Origin: Mucidula mucida
Lineage: Eukaryota > Basidiomycota > Agaricomycetes > Agaricales > Physalacriaceae
Direction: 5' to 3'
NCBI GenBank assembly: GCA_015501055.1
Contig: JADNYV010000512.1
Location: forward strand, 1 to 24,557
DNA: 24,557 nucleotides
The translations under genes and the position numbers were made by a program. Positions 1 to 9,922 of this stretch are shown one piece after another. The notes under the pieces are model-generated. The model was not told the origin of the DNA. It saw only the letters and a program-made list of their open reading frames with translations, and did no database searches. Numbering within the stretch: the first letter of the stretch is position 1; each line of letters starts with the position of its first letter.

Positions 1-2641
1 CCATGTGGCTGTCCACCACCCAGCAGCAACAGGACGATACAGACACTTATACGGCAGATTCGGTATCGACGCCCGGCCTCAGCCGCCCTTGACAGCGCAG
101 GAGACGGACCGCCTCGCCCATCTCGACAGGCTCAAGTTCTTTCTCGCTACCGCGCCGAGCGGCTGGGAGAAGAACGCTGCTGCCGGCCCATCGTCGTACA
201 CCCCGGACCCCGCCAATCCCGCGCTTAACCGATTTCTGCTGCCGACGCAGGAGTTTGTGACGTGTGTGTTGTGGAATGGGCTCTATCACATTACGGGCAC
301 GGATATCGTCCGCGCGCTTATTTTTCGGTGCGTAGAGGGTTTGAGCTATTCCTTGGCTACGAACGCAGATTCGAGGCTTTGGCGCCAGTGAGGAATATGA
401 AAAAGTTTGAAGAGGGGGTGTTCAGCGACCTGCGAATCTCAAGCCAGGCGTTGATGCGTGCTTGGAGGAACCAAAAGTGCGTTTTCTTTCTGCCTTTAGT
501 CCCGCCTAACGGTATCGTAGTCGCCATTTCTCGACTTGCTATTCAAATACCAGTGTATCCGAACCCAAAAGAAACAAAAAGTATTCTACTGGTACGTCTC
601 TCGCTCTCCTAATCATTGCATCTCTCACCATGATATCAGGTTCTCCGTACCCCACGACCGCCTCTTCCTCGATGCACTCGAGCGCGATCTCAAGCGCGAA
701 AAAATGGGCATGGAGCCCACGACGGTCATCACTGGGGAGCCGGCCATGTCGTTCACTTACGACAAGAAACGCAGTCTCTACGAGCAGTTTACCGGATCAA
801 AGTCATCCTCCGGTCGCCACGCATCCTCTCGTAGCAAGTCGAGCTCCGAAGGCGAACTGGAGTGGAACGTGCGACGGCTCGAAGAAGAGGGTATGCTCGG
901 TGGACCCGACGATTCGAGCGATGACGATGCCGCCGCCGCCGCCGCCCAGCAGTCTCCTTTTTTCTCGATGTTTTCGCTGTTTGAAGGTAGCCCGACGTAC
1001 AAGCAGCGAAGGAAAAAGGCCAACCACGGGCCGTCGTCGTTGGGCCTTGAAGAGCGCGGACGAACGGGATATCCGAACGAAAGCAGCCCGGATGACCCGA
1101 TGACGGGAGTCCAGGTGAAGCGAGAAAGCATCAGCGCTGCCGACATGTTTATTAAGCAGGCCCGCGGCGAGCTGGGACAGCCACTTGCTCCCTCTGCCTC
1201 TTCGTTGCCCAAAGTCGATATGCGCGATGTCGGCGTGTACGTCGAAGGCCGACTCGTCAGTGGTGGCGCGCCGAATCTCGCGGCTGCGTATCCGCCGAGC
1301 TTTGACAACTACGGCCAGTTTGAACAGGTCGCGGATCCTACTGCTGCGAGCAAGACCAAGGTGTTTGTGTGCCCGCTTTTGAGCTGTGGCCGCATGTTCA
1401 AGCGGATGGAGCATCTGAAGCGCCATTTACGGACGCATACAATGGAACGGCCGTTTGTATGCGATAAATGCGGCAAGAAGTTTAGCAGGAGCGATAATCT
1501 GGGCCAGCATATGCGGTTCATGGGCGCTCGGAGGCGCAGGGCGATCAGACGTTTGCGAGTGGGAATGGAGAGTGGACGAATCAGGACTGGGGCGATTGGA
1601 TCAATAGCGACGAGGAGGGCGAGGACCGCGCGCCACCTACAGCGAATATTGGCGTTGGACTGGGATGTATGGTGGTCTGGGTATCGGCATGGGTATGGCT
1701 GACAGCACGGGAGAGTGGGCTGCTTCTGCTGCGAGCAATGTACCGAGCGGGGCGGACTATGGGCTGAATGTGGAGATGTGCGAGGTGGAGATTGCGGGTG
1801 ATCTGAGAGAGGTGCCGGGTGATGAGGAGGGCTCGTGACGGAGGTTTTTGCGAGCGACTATCAATACGCTGCGCCACAAGGTGGGACGAGCGGATATTAT
1901 GCGTTGCATCCGCAGCAGTGGCCTTCGAGTGCCCCGATTAGCTATGGACCGAGGCCGATGTCGTCTGCCGGGACGTCGTCTTCGGGGAGCGGGAGCATGT
2001 ACGGGGACGACGATGGCGCGTATTTGAGTATGAGCGCGCCGTCGCATAAGCAGGTGTTTGATCATGCTTCGTTGTATCCTTCTTCTTCTTTGGACGGCGG
2101 CCCGGTGAGGAGACATCGGAGTATGACGCCGTCGTTGATAAGGAATGGGAGTGGGGATAGTGTTGGGGGAGGAGGGGGGTCGACGAGGAGGCCTGGGACA
2201 TCTTCTGGAGACAGCAACCTTCCGAGGGGATTCCACCCATACGCGCATGCGGGGTACTCGTCTACGCACTCGAGTCCGTCGATGTACCCCGTTGGGTTGC
2301 CCAGGAGCTCGAGTCGGGCGGGAGTGGAGGAGCAGATGAGGCAGATGATGAGGAGTGATTCGGGGGGCAGTGTGGGGGGTGGGAGTAGGCCTGGGAGTGC
2401 GTTGAGTTTGTATGGGGGCGGGTATAGGACGGACAGTCCGAGTCCGTTTGGTGGGGCGGGGGCAGGGGAGGAGAGTCCGGCTGTTTATGCGAGTGAGTTG
2501 CCTGGCAGCGGGGGAGGCGCGTTTCATGGGCACGCGCACGCGCATGCGGCGACTGTTCCAGGAGGTGGTGGGGTTTATTTTGGAGGAGGAGGGGGGGATG
2601 CGTATAATCAGTATGCGCCGCAGCATGTGAGTACGATGTGA
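1..2641 (+). CDS. STE12: STE12-family transcription factor, copy 1 (5' partial, frame-broken)
   Basis: Ste12 proteins are nuclear DNA-binding factors acting downstream of the pheromone/filamentation MAP-kinase cascade in fungi. Exon 1 (to 327) encodes the STE domain start ([18 protein letters not shown], then [20 protein letters not shown] and [12 protein letters not shown]). Introns by alignment to copy 2 are 328-368, 477-520 and 592-639. Exon 3 carries [13 protein letters not shown] and exon 4 [20 protein letters not shown]. Two C2H2 fingers follow near 1369-1520, then a Gly/Ser/Tyr-rich tail ending at TGA 2639-2641. The exon 1 reading is better preserved here than in copy 2. Breaks relative to copy 2 are a 1-base loss near 435 (exon 2), one near 1516 that destroys the last His of finger 2, one near 1662 and one near 1832; the last three sum to 3 and restore the frame. 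The intron 1 branch site (CTGAC in copy 2) reads CTAC here. The start codon lies outside the window. Family assignment is firm; whether the gene is functional is uncertain. Confidence 0.9.
328..639 (+). other. Three STE12 introns, copy 1 (328-368, 477-520, 592-639)
   Basis: The introns are placed by GT...AG ends and by restoring the conserved STE-domain reading. Intron 1 splits the Arg codon after ALIF, intron 2 lies between the Lys of EEPK and SPFLD, and intron 3 splits the Trp of VFYW. Donors are GTGCGT, GTGCGT and GTACGT. CTAAC is visible in intron 2. Lengths are 41, 44 and 48 nt, typical of basidiomycetes. Confidence 0.85.
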
Positions 2642-3500
2642 AGACGTTTTTATATATATCCTACTAGTTCTGTTTACTTAATACCTTGTTATTTATTTAT
2701 GTATGGATATGGTGTTGGTTATTATTTGTAGTAATGAATCTGTTTTGGAGGTTTGGAGGGTTTTTAGTTTTAGGAGTTGAGATGTGACTTTGCACCCAGC
2801 GACTGCCGTGCGGGGGTTCGCTTCAACCCAATGTTGTATTTTTCCCATAACTGTATGCCCCATGGAAGACTACAAGCATCATTATACTTTGAAAACTAGG
2901 TTGCCGGTTCCGGCGCTAAAACCTTGTGAATCAGAATAGTTCTTTGCAGTAGAACCTATTGTGAATACCAAGAAGAACATCAACTATTTTATCCCAACTC
3001 GCCAATGCTTGCCGACCGAGGGCGGGCAACCCGCCCTTGTTCGCGCGCATTGGCTCGTGAAGAGGGGGAGTCAGTTGGCTTGACAGATTGTACACTGACT
3101 CGCAAAATGAACGGGATAATGATAAAACACGGCCGGACGCTGGCCGCGTAGTTTACAACAGTATGCTCACAATTAAAGGTAATAATCAAAGGCAGAACGA
3201 CAGATCAGCTGATTGGTTCTTGGATATTTCATACACTTTTCAAAGACACCGGCATGACTGACCAATAAGTACTTTTGCGTGGTGGACTGCGTGAATTTCC
3301 TCAAGTCAAATGTATCTGATATTGGTGAGTTTTTGGCCTGCACCGTCGTAGTATAAAAACTCTAAGAATGAAACATCTAGAGCGCGATTAGGTGTGTCGA
3401 TTGGTATAGGTGGTAAGCTCTTTTGGGTCTTCATAATTGCTTACTGAATCTGATCTCATATTCGCAGCTGTTGGCGCCTTGATAGGTACGTATCATATAG
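2642..3500. other. STE12 3' flank, no gene seen
   Basis: AT-rich just after the stop (TTTTTATATATAT, then TTATTTATTTATG), consistent with a 3' UTR and polyadenylation region of STE12. Beyond about 2800 there is no convincing coding region on either strand. A nested inverted repeat lies at 3001-3054. Unit 1 carries about 15 extra bases near 2863 that unit 2 lacks. The unit 2 equivalent is about 15098-15958. Confidence 0.6.
3001..3054. repeat. Nested inverted repeat (hairpin-forming), unit 1
   Basis: Outer arms GCCAATG (3001-3007) and CATTGGC (3048-3054) enclose a perfect inner hairpin AGGGCGGG (3019-3026) / CCCGCCCT (3030-3037) with a 3-nt loop. The outer arm contains a CCAAT-box core. It lies about 360 bp after the STE12 stop. 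Confidence 0.75.
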
Positions 3501-3508
3501 CGCACGCT

Positions 3509-4353
3509 GGGCAAAGATCGTCGAGTCAGACAGGGACGACGTTGAGATCTGTAGACCGCCACTTTCAGTAGAAGTCGAGCAGACGAAGCTTGGAACACGT
3601 ACTGAAGGCGAAGAGTATCAATGCGCCGACGTTCAGGAGTGCTCGCTGTTGTTTAATGCCGACACTGCGCACAGAATTGAGCAAGTTGAGAGCAGTGAAC
3701 GGGTGGAGGCGCACCAGCATATCAAGAACAATATCCCCCCATCGTCTCCGAGTCCAGGCCACGCCATCACGTACGACTAAAAGAAACATTCATCAGTGAG
3801 CTCGTCAGAAAGAAGCCTATAGACGTACCGGCCTGAGTTCAACAGCGAGCAGATGAATAGTAGTCAACAACATGGCGGGAATGACCATGTTTGTACCATC
3901 GTTAGATTCCTCCCACCGGTACGAAACCAAACGGGATAGCGGCGTGTCGCGAAGACAACGTCAAAAGCAACGTCGTTATATTCCCGAGCGCTGTGAGAGT
4001 TGTTAGCGCCAGCCTGACGAAGTAGATAAGAAGACCGCGTACCATGCTTGTCGGTGGTCTTGCCAGAGAACTGTCAAGTGGGAATACTTTGGGCAATGAT
4101 CGTCGAGTCAGACGCGGACGACGTTGATCACTGTAGAGCGCAACTTTCAGTACAGATCGAGCAGACGAAGCTTTGAACACGTACCAAAGGCAAAGAATAT
4201 TAATGTGACGACGTCCAGGAGTGCTGATCACATGAACGGTGTCGACACTGCGCAGAAGAATGAGCAAGTCGAGAGCAGTAAACGGCTGGAGGCGTACCTT
4301 TATACCCAGCGTATCGAACAGCCATTTCCCCCATCGCGTCGGGAAACAAGGCC
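3509..4353. repeat. Diverged direct repeat pair (about 3509-3761 and 4091-4353)
   Basis: Two segments of about 250-260 bp align along their length. Shared landmarks are GATCGTCGAGTCAGAC, GAGCAGACGAAGCTT, GAACACGTAC, GACACTGCGCA, and GAGCA followed by AGTCGAGAGCAGT or a variant. Divergence is clearly older than the unit duplication. Read on the minus strand, each holds a GTACGT donor (complement of ACGTAC at about 3596 and 4181) at the same place, so the repeats look like copies of one spliced minus-strand module. Counterparts in unit 2 are about 15967-16219 and 16559-16821. Confidence 0.65.
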
Positions 4354-5348
4354 ATATCACGTAGCTACAACCACGACTACGAACAACTTAACAGTCTTGA
4401 AGCGAATTTCCTTTAAAATACGGTGTCGTCTTGCTCCAGGTCTGTCATCGCGCCCTATAAATCGTATCCTGAGATCGCCGAGGACAGTATGAACGACATT
4501 CGAGACAAGGTGTGGATGAGTATGTCGATGCCTTGAGAATGCGGTCAGTGTAAGTAAAACGAGTCAAACGTCGGACACGTACCGATGATACGCTGCCTTG
4601 AACAGCATCTAACAGTCGTTCGGTGTAACAGGTCATCGTCCCGCTCTGTACAAGATGTAAGTCCAAGGTACCTTCACAGCTTGAGGAGGCGCACCTGCAC
4701 GTCAAAGAATAATAACCCCGTCGTATCCGAGTCCAACAAGGCATAGTCCAGACACGGCTGAGATGCGGTTCCATCACTGAACTCGTCGACAAAAAGCCTG
4801 TAGACGTACCAGAGCCGGGAAGCACGGAGCTAGGACAGATAGTCAGCTCAACGACGTGGTGGGAGTAACCAAAACTCGTACCGTTATCGCCGTCTAATGG
4901 CTCTCACTGGCACGAAGCCAAATGGGACCAGGGACGCGTCGCGAAGACAACGTCCTAAACAACGCGGGCAACGTCGGTGACAATCCCGAGGTCTGTCAGA
5001 TTCGTGAGCGCAGTTTGGAGAGAGAAAATAAGTGCACTACGTACTACAGTCTGTAGGCTTGTCGAGAGTGTGGTGAGAGGCGGGAGTGTCGGAGTAAAAT
5101 GGTTCATGACTACGGCGAATATGATGAGCGGTGAGCGGTGGTGTAGGATATGTCAAATGGAAGACTTACCTCCCGAGGATGGGCAAGTCGACATCTAAGA
5201 AAAAGAATAGCGAGTCAGTAGTGTACATGGTCAGCGTTAACGACGACGTACCAAACAGCGCGTCGTCCTGCACGGTGATATCCCATTGAAGACGGCCTGT
5301 TCATGTTGTCAGCGAGCTCGTCAATGACAAGGAAAGAAATAGACGTAC
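3825..5348 (-). repeat. Repeated minus-strand intron-like elements (donors near 3829, 4805, 5348)
   Basis: Three minus-strand segments start GTACGTCTAT or GTACGTCTAC and continue with a GACGAG motif 20-30 nt later and an AG acceptor about 50 nt from the donor. The exon-like sequence before each donor is also related. The sequences are homologous, not just matching consensus, so one exon-intron-exon module has been copied at least three times within the unit. The most downstream copies carry stops in the aligned frame. Confidence 0.5.
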
Positions 5349-5421
5349 CAGAGTGCGAGAAAAGACGGTAGATGTCGGCAAAGACGATGATGGTGGGAGG
5401 AAGAAACCCGTGTGTCGCCAT
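4955..5421 (-). CDS. Hypothetical 81-residue protein, five exons, copy 1
   Basis: Not recognised. Splice sites chosen by signal give exons 5421-5349, 5296-5252, 5194-5170, 5109-5045 and 4992-4955, totalling 246 nt: ATG to TAG with no internal stop. Introns are 52, 57, 60 and 52 nt; donors are GTACGT, GTACGT, GTAAGT and GTACGT; the first two contain CTGAC and the second a T-rich tract before its acceptor. The product begins MATHGFLPPTIIVFADIYRL, with no clear domain and no convincing signal peptide. About 125-170 bp upstream of the ATG the minus strand is strongly CT-rich, as often seen at fungal promoters. It sits in a region of homologous broken modules, so it may be the one intact member of a small local family, or chance. 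Confidence 0.4.
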
Positions 5422-5544
5422 CAACAAAGTAATTGGTCACGTTTTAAACACGTCGCGATGTCCGGCACAGACGATGAGCGAAAGCGTTGTAAACAGCGAG
5501 GAGAACGTCAGCGAAGTGATGAGCAAGGTATGTAGGAGTATATT

Positions 5545-5587
5545 GAGAAAGAGAACGAGAAGGGAAGGAAAGGGAAGGAAGGGAAGG
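5545..5587. repeat. Purine tract (GAAAG / GGAAGG), unit 1
   Basis: Low-complexity A/G run, mostly GAAGG-like. On the minus strand it is a pyrimidine tract upstream of the 81-residue gene model. The unit 2 counterpart is about 18008-18050, unchanged. Confidence 0.7.
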
Positions 5588-5925
5588 CGGAATGGTGATT
5601 CTGGTTAGAAAGGCCCGCCTTTTAACGTATCCTGCGTAGAAACGTACATGCAATAAGATGGACATCAAGTCCGTTGATCGGCCGCCGTGACACACGGACA
5701 TTTTGATGGACGAAGATCTGTGCAGATTCGGGCGCATATTGCGCCGCCACACATTTCGCTTAACGCAGCGTATCCGCCCTGATCATTATAGCACAGAAAG
5801 GCCGTCGAAAGAAGAGTAGAATAATCAAACTTTGAGATGTGTAAGACTCCTTCCTAAGAAGTAAACCCAAACCACACGAAACTTACCTCTAACTCGTAAA
5901 CGCACTGTGGAGTGCTTCCCGTTCG

Positions 5926-6190
5926 TCAAATCAAAGTTCCAGCACTCAAAACGCTGGAGTTAACATCACATTCTGCCCCTGAGAATCTGATGGGGGTCAG
6001 TCAGCGGCGTCTGGTCTCGGGGATAGTGAAAACTTACGGATAGGTGTCTTCAGTGCAACGCTTCGCGTTGCTAATTGCATTGCTCTGGGCACGGAGAGGG
6101 CAGACCGTAACAATCTAGCAGCATGTGATATCAGTCAGCGTGAAATGAAGCCCGTCGAAACGCGGAAAAGGTACGAACCTTCTCTGCGTT
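5926..6190 (-). CDS. 3' exons of an unrecognised spliced minus-strand gene, copy 1
   Basis: Strong minus-strand introns lie at 6115-6178 (donor GTTCGT, branch GCTGACTG, acceptor CTAG) and 5987-6037 (donor GTAAGT, branch CTGAC, acceptor CAG). Joining 6114-6038 to 5986-5926 gives 45 codons ending at TGA (5928-5926), beginning IVTVCPLRAQSNA and containing three Cys (VCP, RCT, ECD). An upstream 12-nt exon reading NAEK may precede it. The 5' part is not resolved. A long unspliced minus-strand ORF (6797-6135) overlaps upstream and ends across the first intron; the two readings compete. A further GTAAGT donor at 5886 may lie in the 3' UTR. Unit 2 counterpart: about 18388-18651. Confidence 0.35.
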
Positions 6191-6683
6191 CTGGTGACAC
6201 GGCGTGATTGGTCGTTAACATTGAATCCATTTCGTTCACGGGTGTTCTGAGGGCTGCGGCCAGTGTATTAAAGGCAGGTTCAGATATGCCAGTCGTCAAA
6301 TTGAATGAAATGACACCAGAAACGACTTTAACCCAAAAGTGTCGGAGGGACGGAGGAGGAAGACGACATTTCCCCGCATCCGAGGCAGACGAGATAAGAT
6401 TATGACACGTCATAGGGTCTAGAAATCCTCGTGTCATCGATGTGCAGGGTCCTAAACGCCTCACAGAGCGTCTGACGCGATATCCCGTCCTCGCAGCGCG
6501 TTCTCCGCCTCCTCGACCGTCGGAATTTGCCTTACGTAGTACTATCAAGAGTCTCAGGGTAGGTTCATGTAAGCCAGAGTAACGAGAGAGTGGCAAAGCA
6601 GAAAAGCGCGTTAGTGTAACCACTTGGAATTCGGACATGTGGTGGTTCGAGTTCAAGTGATGCCGATCACTTGGGGCTGCCAT
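6135..6683 (-). CDS. Unrecognised minus-strand ORF, 182 codons from ATG, copy 1
   Basis: Open from the ATG at 6683 (no in-frame stop back to 6797) to a stop at 6135-6137. Composition is ordinary apart from a Gly/Arg-rich segment mid-way. There is no domain I recognise. The ORF is unbroken in both units (counterpart 18596-19144), unlike STE12. Its 3' end runs into a good intron signal at 6178; spliced there it would instead end at 6071-6073. An ORF of this length is uncommon by chance at about 50% GC but not proof of a gene. Confidence 0.25.
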   Translation of the reverse strand: MAAPSDRHHLNSNHHMSEFQVVTLTRFSALPLSRYSGLHEPTLRLLIVLRKANSDGRGGGERAARTGYRVRRSVRRLGPCTSMTRGFLDPMTCHNLISSASDAGKCRLPPPSLRHFWVKVVSGVISFNLTTGISEPAFNTLAAALRTPVNEMDSMLTTNHAVSPERREGSYLFRVSTGFISR

Positions 6684-6699
6684 GCCCGTATGTAACCAT

Positions 6700-7640
6700 T
6701 CAAACACGATCTTTTGCCGCTGATTCCGAGTCGATTGGACGTCTGGAACATTGCTAGGATGTGGGTTACCCGCGCGTAGAGCGGAGTGAATTCCCACCTG
6801 CGAATACGCGAGTTCAACATTGTGACCCGACGGACATCATATCCAAGGTGTCATGTACTGGTTACACAAGTTTATTGGGCCCCCTGATCGCGTCGTCGAG
6901 TGAAGTTTTCGTTGAACGTTTCAGGGATATGTACTTGTCCGTTAGTGTCAGTAGGTGGATATGTGCATGTACGTGTTTCTCTCAGACTTTGGGTGTTTAC
7001 TATAATATAGTCCTATCTCATAATATTCTTTTCAGTGTATTTTGGGCTCTGTAGACACTCTCCCTCGAGCTCAATTGGCAATATACGCATTTTGGGTTAA
7101 ACACAAGTACTACATTTCTACACTACAGTACGAGTTTTGCGTGAATACAGTCTAATTTTGTGCACAAGAAGTAGTGAAAAGCATATTTGATTAAGATGTA
7201 TCTACGACACGGAACTACACGACTACGCATAATGATATTCTGCTCTTCATCGCGGCGCCTCACTGTGCCGGCCCTCTCCATCCCAATTCTGTCTCGCTGC
7301 ATATGCTCTTCCCGTGGAGACGCAGCATTACCGAGCAGAAACACCTAGAAGCCACGGCCAGAAAATTGTCGTGGATACGAAACTGCTAAGCGAACGAGTT
7401 AGCCCCGAAGATCATCACAATAACAAGACACGAACCCAGGCCATGCCTAAAATCGCCGTTCTACTACTAAAGTAGAGCAACGCCGTTGGCGAGTACGTCG
7501 ACAAGCAGAGCTCCGATATGAAAGTTGTCCGGGTGGAAGTGGCGTGTGTGGCGTCGCGAGTCGTGCTGTCACCGCAGTGAGGAGTGAGCGTAGTTGGCGG
7601 TCGCGTCGCTGCTCACCGTAATTCAACCCGAGTTCGGGCT
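6700..7640. other. No gene supported
   Basis: Only short ORFs without repeated support. The part around 6990-7200 is AT-richer than its surroundings (ACTATAATATAGTC, CATAATATTC). No RNA gene, transposase or strong hairpin was seen. The unit 2 counterpart is about 19161-20112. Confidence 0.5.
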
Positions 7641-9382
7641 CTGTCATTCGTCGTTAGCGTAATAAGTGAAATAGATAGGAATAACGTACCGAGAGGGACA
7701 CATCACCAAGACGTCCCAATGCGTGCGTAAATCCGTGCTCCGTCAGATCTGCATCGCGATCAGCGGCCGAGTGTTCAGAGCTGAAGACTGGCCGTGTTAA
7801 TCCGCGTGGCCGGGCTGCACTGTGGAACGGGTACTGGGAAGAGGAGATGGGGGCGACGAGCTCGTAGCACCAGTACCGACAATCCCTGAGATTACGCTGA
7901 AAATCAGGCCCTAAAACAACTCGTTAGTTTGGGAAGCACGTAGGAAGGAATAACGTACGGAAGACAGGTCCGTAACTGATGCGTTCGAAAGCATGCATTC
8001 CATGAGATCAAAATCGATATCAACGGTCAAATGTATCCGACGGCTTGCCGCATAAGGTATGTCCGTCTTGGAATTGGAAGGGCTCCAAGCGAGTCGCAAG
8101 GTTGCAGCGTGCGTGTATTCACGGATGGAGCGAGAGCGAGCTCTAGATGGTATGTGTGAGGTACTAGGTAGCCACGACGGCCAGTGGGATACGGCGTCGA
8201 AGAGAAGCGAGTCCAAGTTGAACTGTGGCGTGCATCTTCGGGGAGAACTCCTACTCGAAGCAGTGAAAGTTGGCGTACGCAACTACAGCGTCAGAGTCGT
8301 CGCTGTTAGCTACAACGAACGTGATGTCGCTCGCCTGGGAGAACAAATTAGTACTGTAATCCAAAAAGACAAATATAACGTACTTGGCCAAGTTGAGTGC
8401 CACAACGTCCTGATCCATAAGCCCGCCAGATAAAGATTGCCATCAGCAGCGCATGGTCCCTGGACGACTCGAACTTCTCGAAGATCTGATGCTGGAAAGC
8501 GGAGGAACCGTCCAAGGGTGAAAACGGCGTGTGGCGTAGCGAACCATGTTACCACCGTAGTGAGGAGCTCGCAGGTGGAGAGTAATGGGCTGCAGTGCTG
8601 CTACTCAACGTAAGTCCGTCGCAGTTCAGGCACTGAAATTCGTTGTTAGCACAATAAACGAATAGATGGCAATATCGTACCAGGACAGACTTGTCACCAG
8701 GACGTCCAAATGCGGGCGTAAATCCAAGCGCCGTGAGATATAAATCGCCATCAGCGGTTAATGATTTCGCAGCTAAAGCCTGGGCGCGAGGGCGTGGGTC
8801 CGTGTCCGTGGTGGAATCGCCAATGGCGCTGGTGAGTTGTCCCGTGGACAAGGAGTGCATACTCAGAAGCCTCTTTGAGAGCAATGGCGGTAGCGCCACG
8901 AGAACCTGCAAATTACGAGCCTGAATGATGTCGTTAGTTCATAAAATGCTAACGTACCCAAAGACAAATTGGTAACAGAGGCGTCCCAAAGCGTCCATTA
9001 AACCGACGTCCGTGAGATCCGAATCGGGATCAATGGCACGAGTTCTCCGTAGGCTCGGCGTACGAGCGTATCTCCGTAGGGGGATTCATTGGATTCTGGG
9101 AGAGGGCAGGCCGTCAAGCGAGAGCGTGGCGACTATCGGGGCAACATTGAGGATGGTAGAAGGTGAGGGCGAGTCCCTATGACGACGACGACATAAGGGT
9201 ATTCGTTGAGGGAAGGAGACGCGACGATCGATGTGTGGCGTAGGGAGGACATGTTCTCCAAGCGATGACACGCTCGCAAGACCATCGGGCCATTAAGACC
9301 GTTGCGTACGCTGTATGTATTGAGCGTGATAATATCTGTTATAACAATTTAGCGCGTAAATTTAGAGAGCAGAATAACGTAC
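7641..9382 (-). repeat. Array of minus-strand exon-intron modules, unit 1
   Basis: Six intron-like segments on the minus strand: 9382-9336, 8957-8921, 8680-8633, 8383-8335, 7958-7911 and 7689-7641. All but one are 47-49 nt (8957-8921 is 37). Donors are GTACGTTA or GTACGATA; branch sites are CTAACGAC or a close variant (CTAAC, CTAAT, CTAAA); acceptors are AG. Each is preceded by a related coding-like stretch resembling aDgDLtltGFmxALGRLGd, for example DLTEHGFTHALGRLGDVSLS, ending at the donor. A second shared block after the introns reads like CELLTAV followed by ATPH. Some modules contain stops or frame changes, so this is either a gene built of duplicated exons or the remains of one. The product family is not recognised. 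Confidence 0.5.
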
Positions 9383-9678
9383 TTGGCCCAGTTCACAGCC
9401 CAAACGTCCTAATCCGTCCATAAACCCGAAGAGCGCCAGATCCAGATCGCAATAAGCAGCGCATGGTCCCTAAGCGACTCGGATTTCTCGAAGTTTTGAT
9501 AATTAAAAGCGGAGGAACTAAAGAAAACGGGTCAGACGTGAAGGAGGAATCGAAGCCATCCATTCGCACCGTTTTCCCGGAAAAAAAGCCGGGCCGGCGA
9601 GGCCAGTACACGCCGAAGTATTCACAATACGGCGCGCCCGTCAGCTGTTGCAATTTCCTGTGGCGGTCGATTTCCTCA

Positions 9679-9697
9679 GAGGTGGCGTAGCCACCTC
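9679..9697. repeat. Perfect 8-bp hairpin, unit 1 (21753-21771 in unit 2)
   Basis: GAGGTGGC, loop GTA, GCCACCTC. Identical in both units. No poly-T or other context that would give it a function. Confidence 0.7.
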
Positions 9698-9882
9698 GCG
9701 TTTTCTAGAGGATTAGTATGAGACGGAGAGTCAGTTGAATCAAAGGGAGAAACTTAGCGTGCATGAAGCCTGGATCAACTTGATTTATCGAAAATGGATT
9801 AGAAAGTAACCCTCAACTATCGAACCAGAATACGTACCCTTTCCTGCTGGACCAAAAGCCGGTCCGGCGAGGACAGCCGACG

Positions 9883-9922
9883 CCTCAAGACTTCGTCTCC
9901 ATGGCAACGAGATGTCTTGAGG
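9883..9922. repeat. Inverted repeat with 9-bp arms, unit 1 (21957-21996 in unit 2)
   Basis: CCTCAAGAC (9883-9891) and GTCTTGAGG (9914-9922) flank a 22-nt spacer that contains the palindrome CCATGG. Arms are identical in both units. Confidence 0.65.

Noticed and set aside
3366..3374. TGAAACA, the yeast Ste12 pheromone response element
   Set aside because: A single 7-mer is expected by chance in a window this size, and it is not clustered or near a promoter.
8059..8433. Plus-strand ORF of 124 codons in both units (20531-20905 in unit 2)
   Set aside because: It lies antisense to the exon-intron module array, crosses a good minus-strand intron (8335-8383) and has no repeated or domain support.
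9179..9194. GACGACGACGACATAAGG and other short simple runs as CRISPR or satellite
   Set aside because: Only a few trinucleotide copies with no spacers; ordinary low-complexity sequence.
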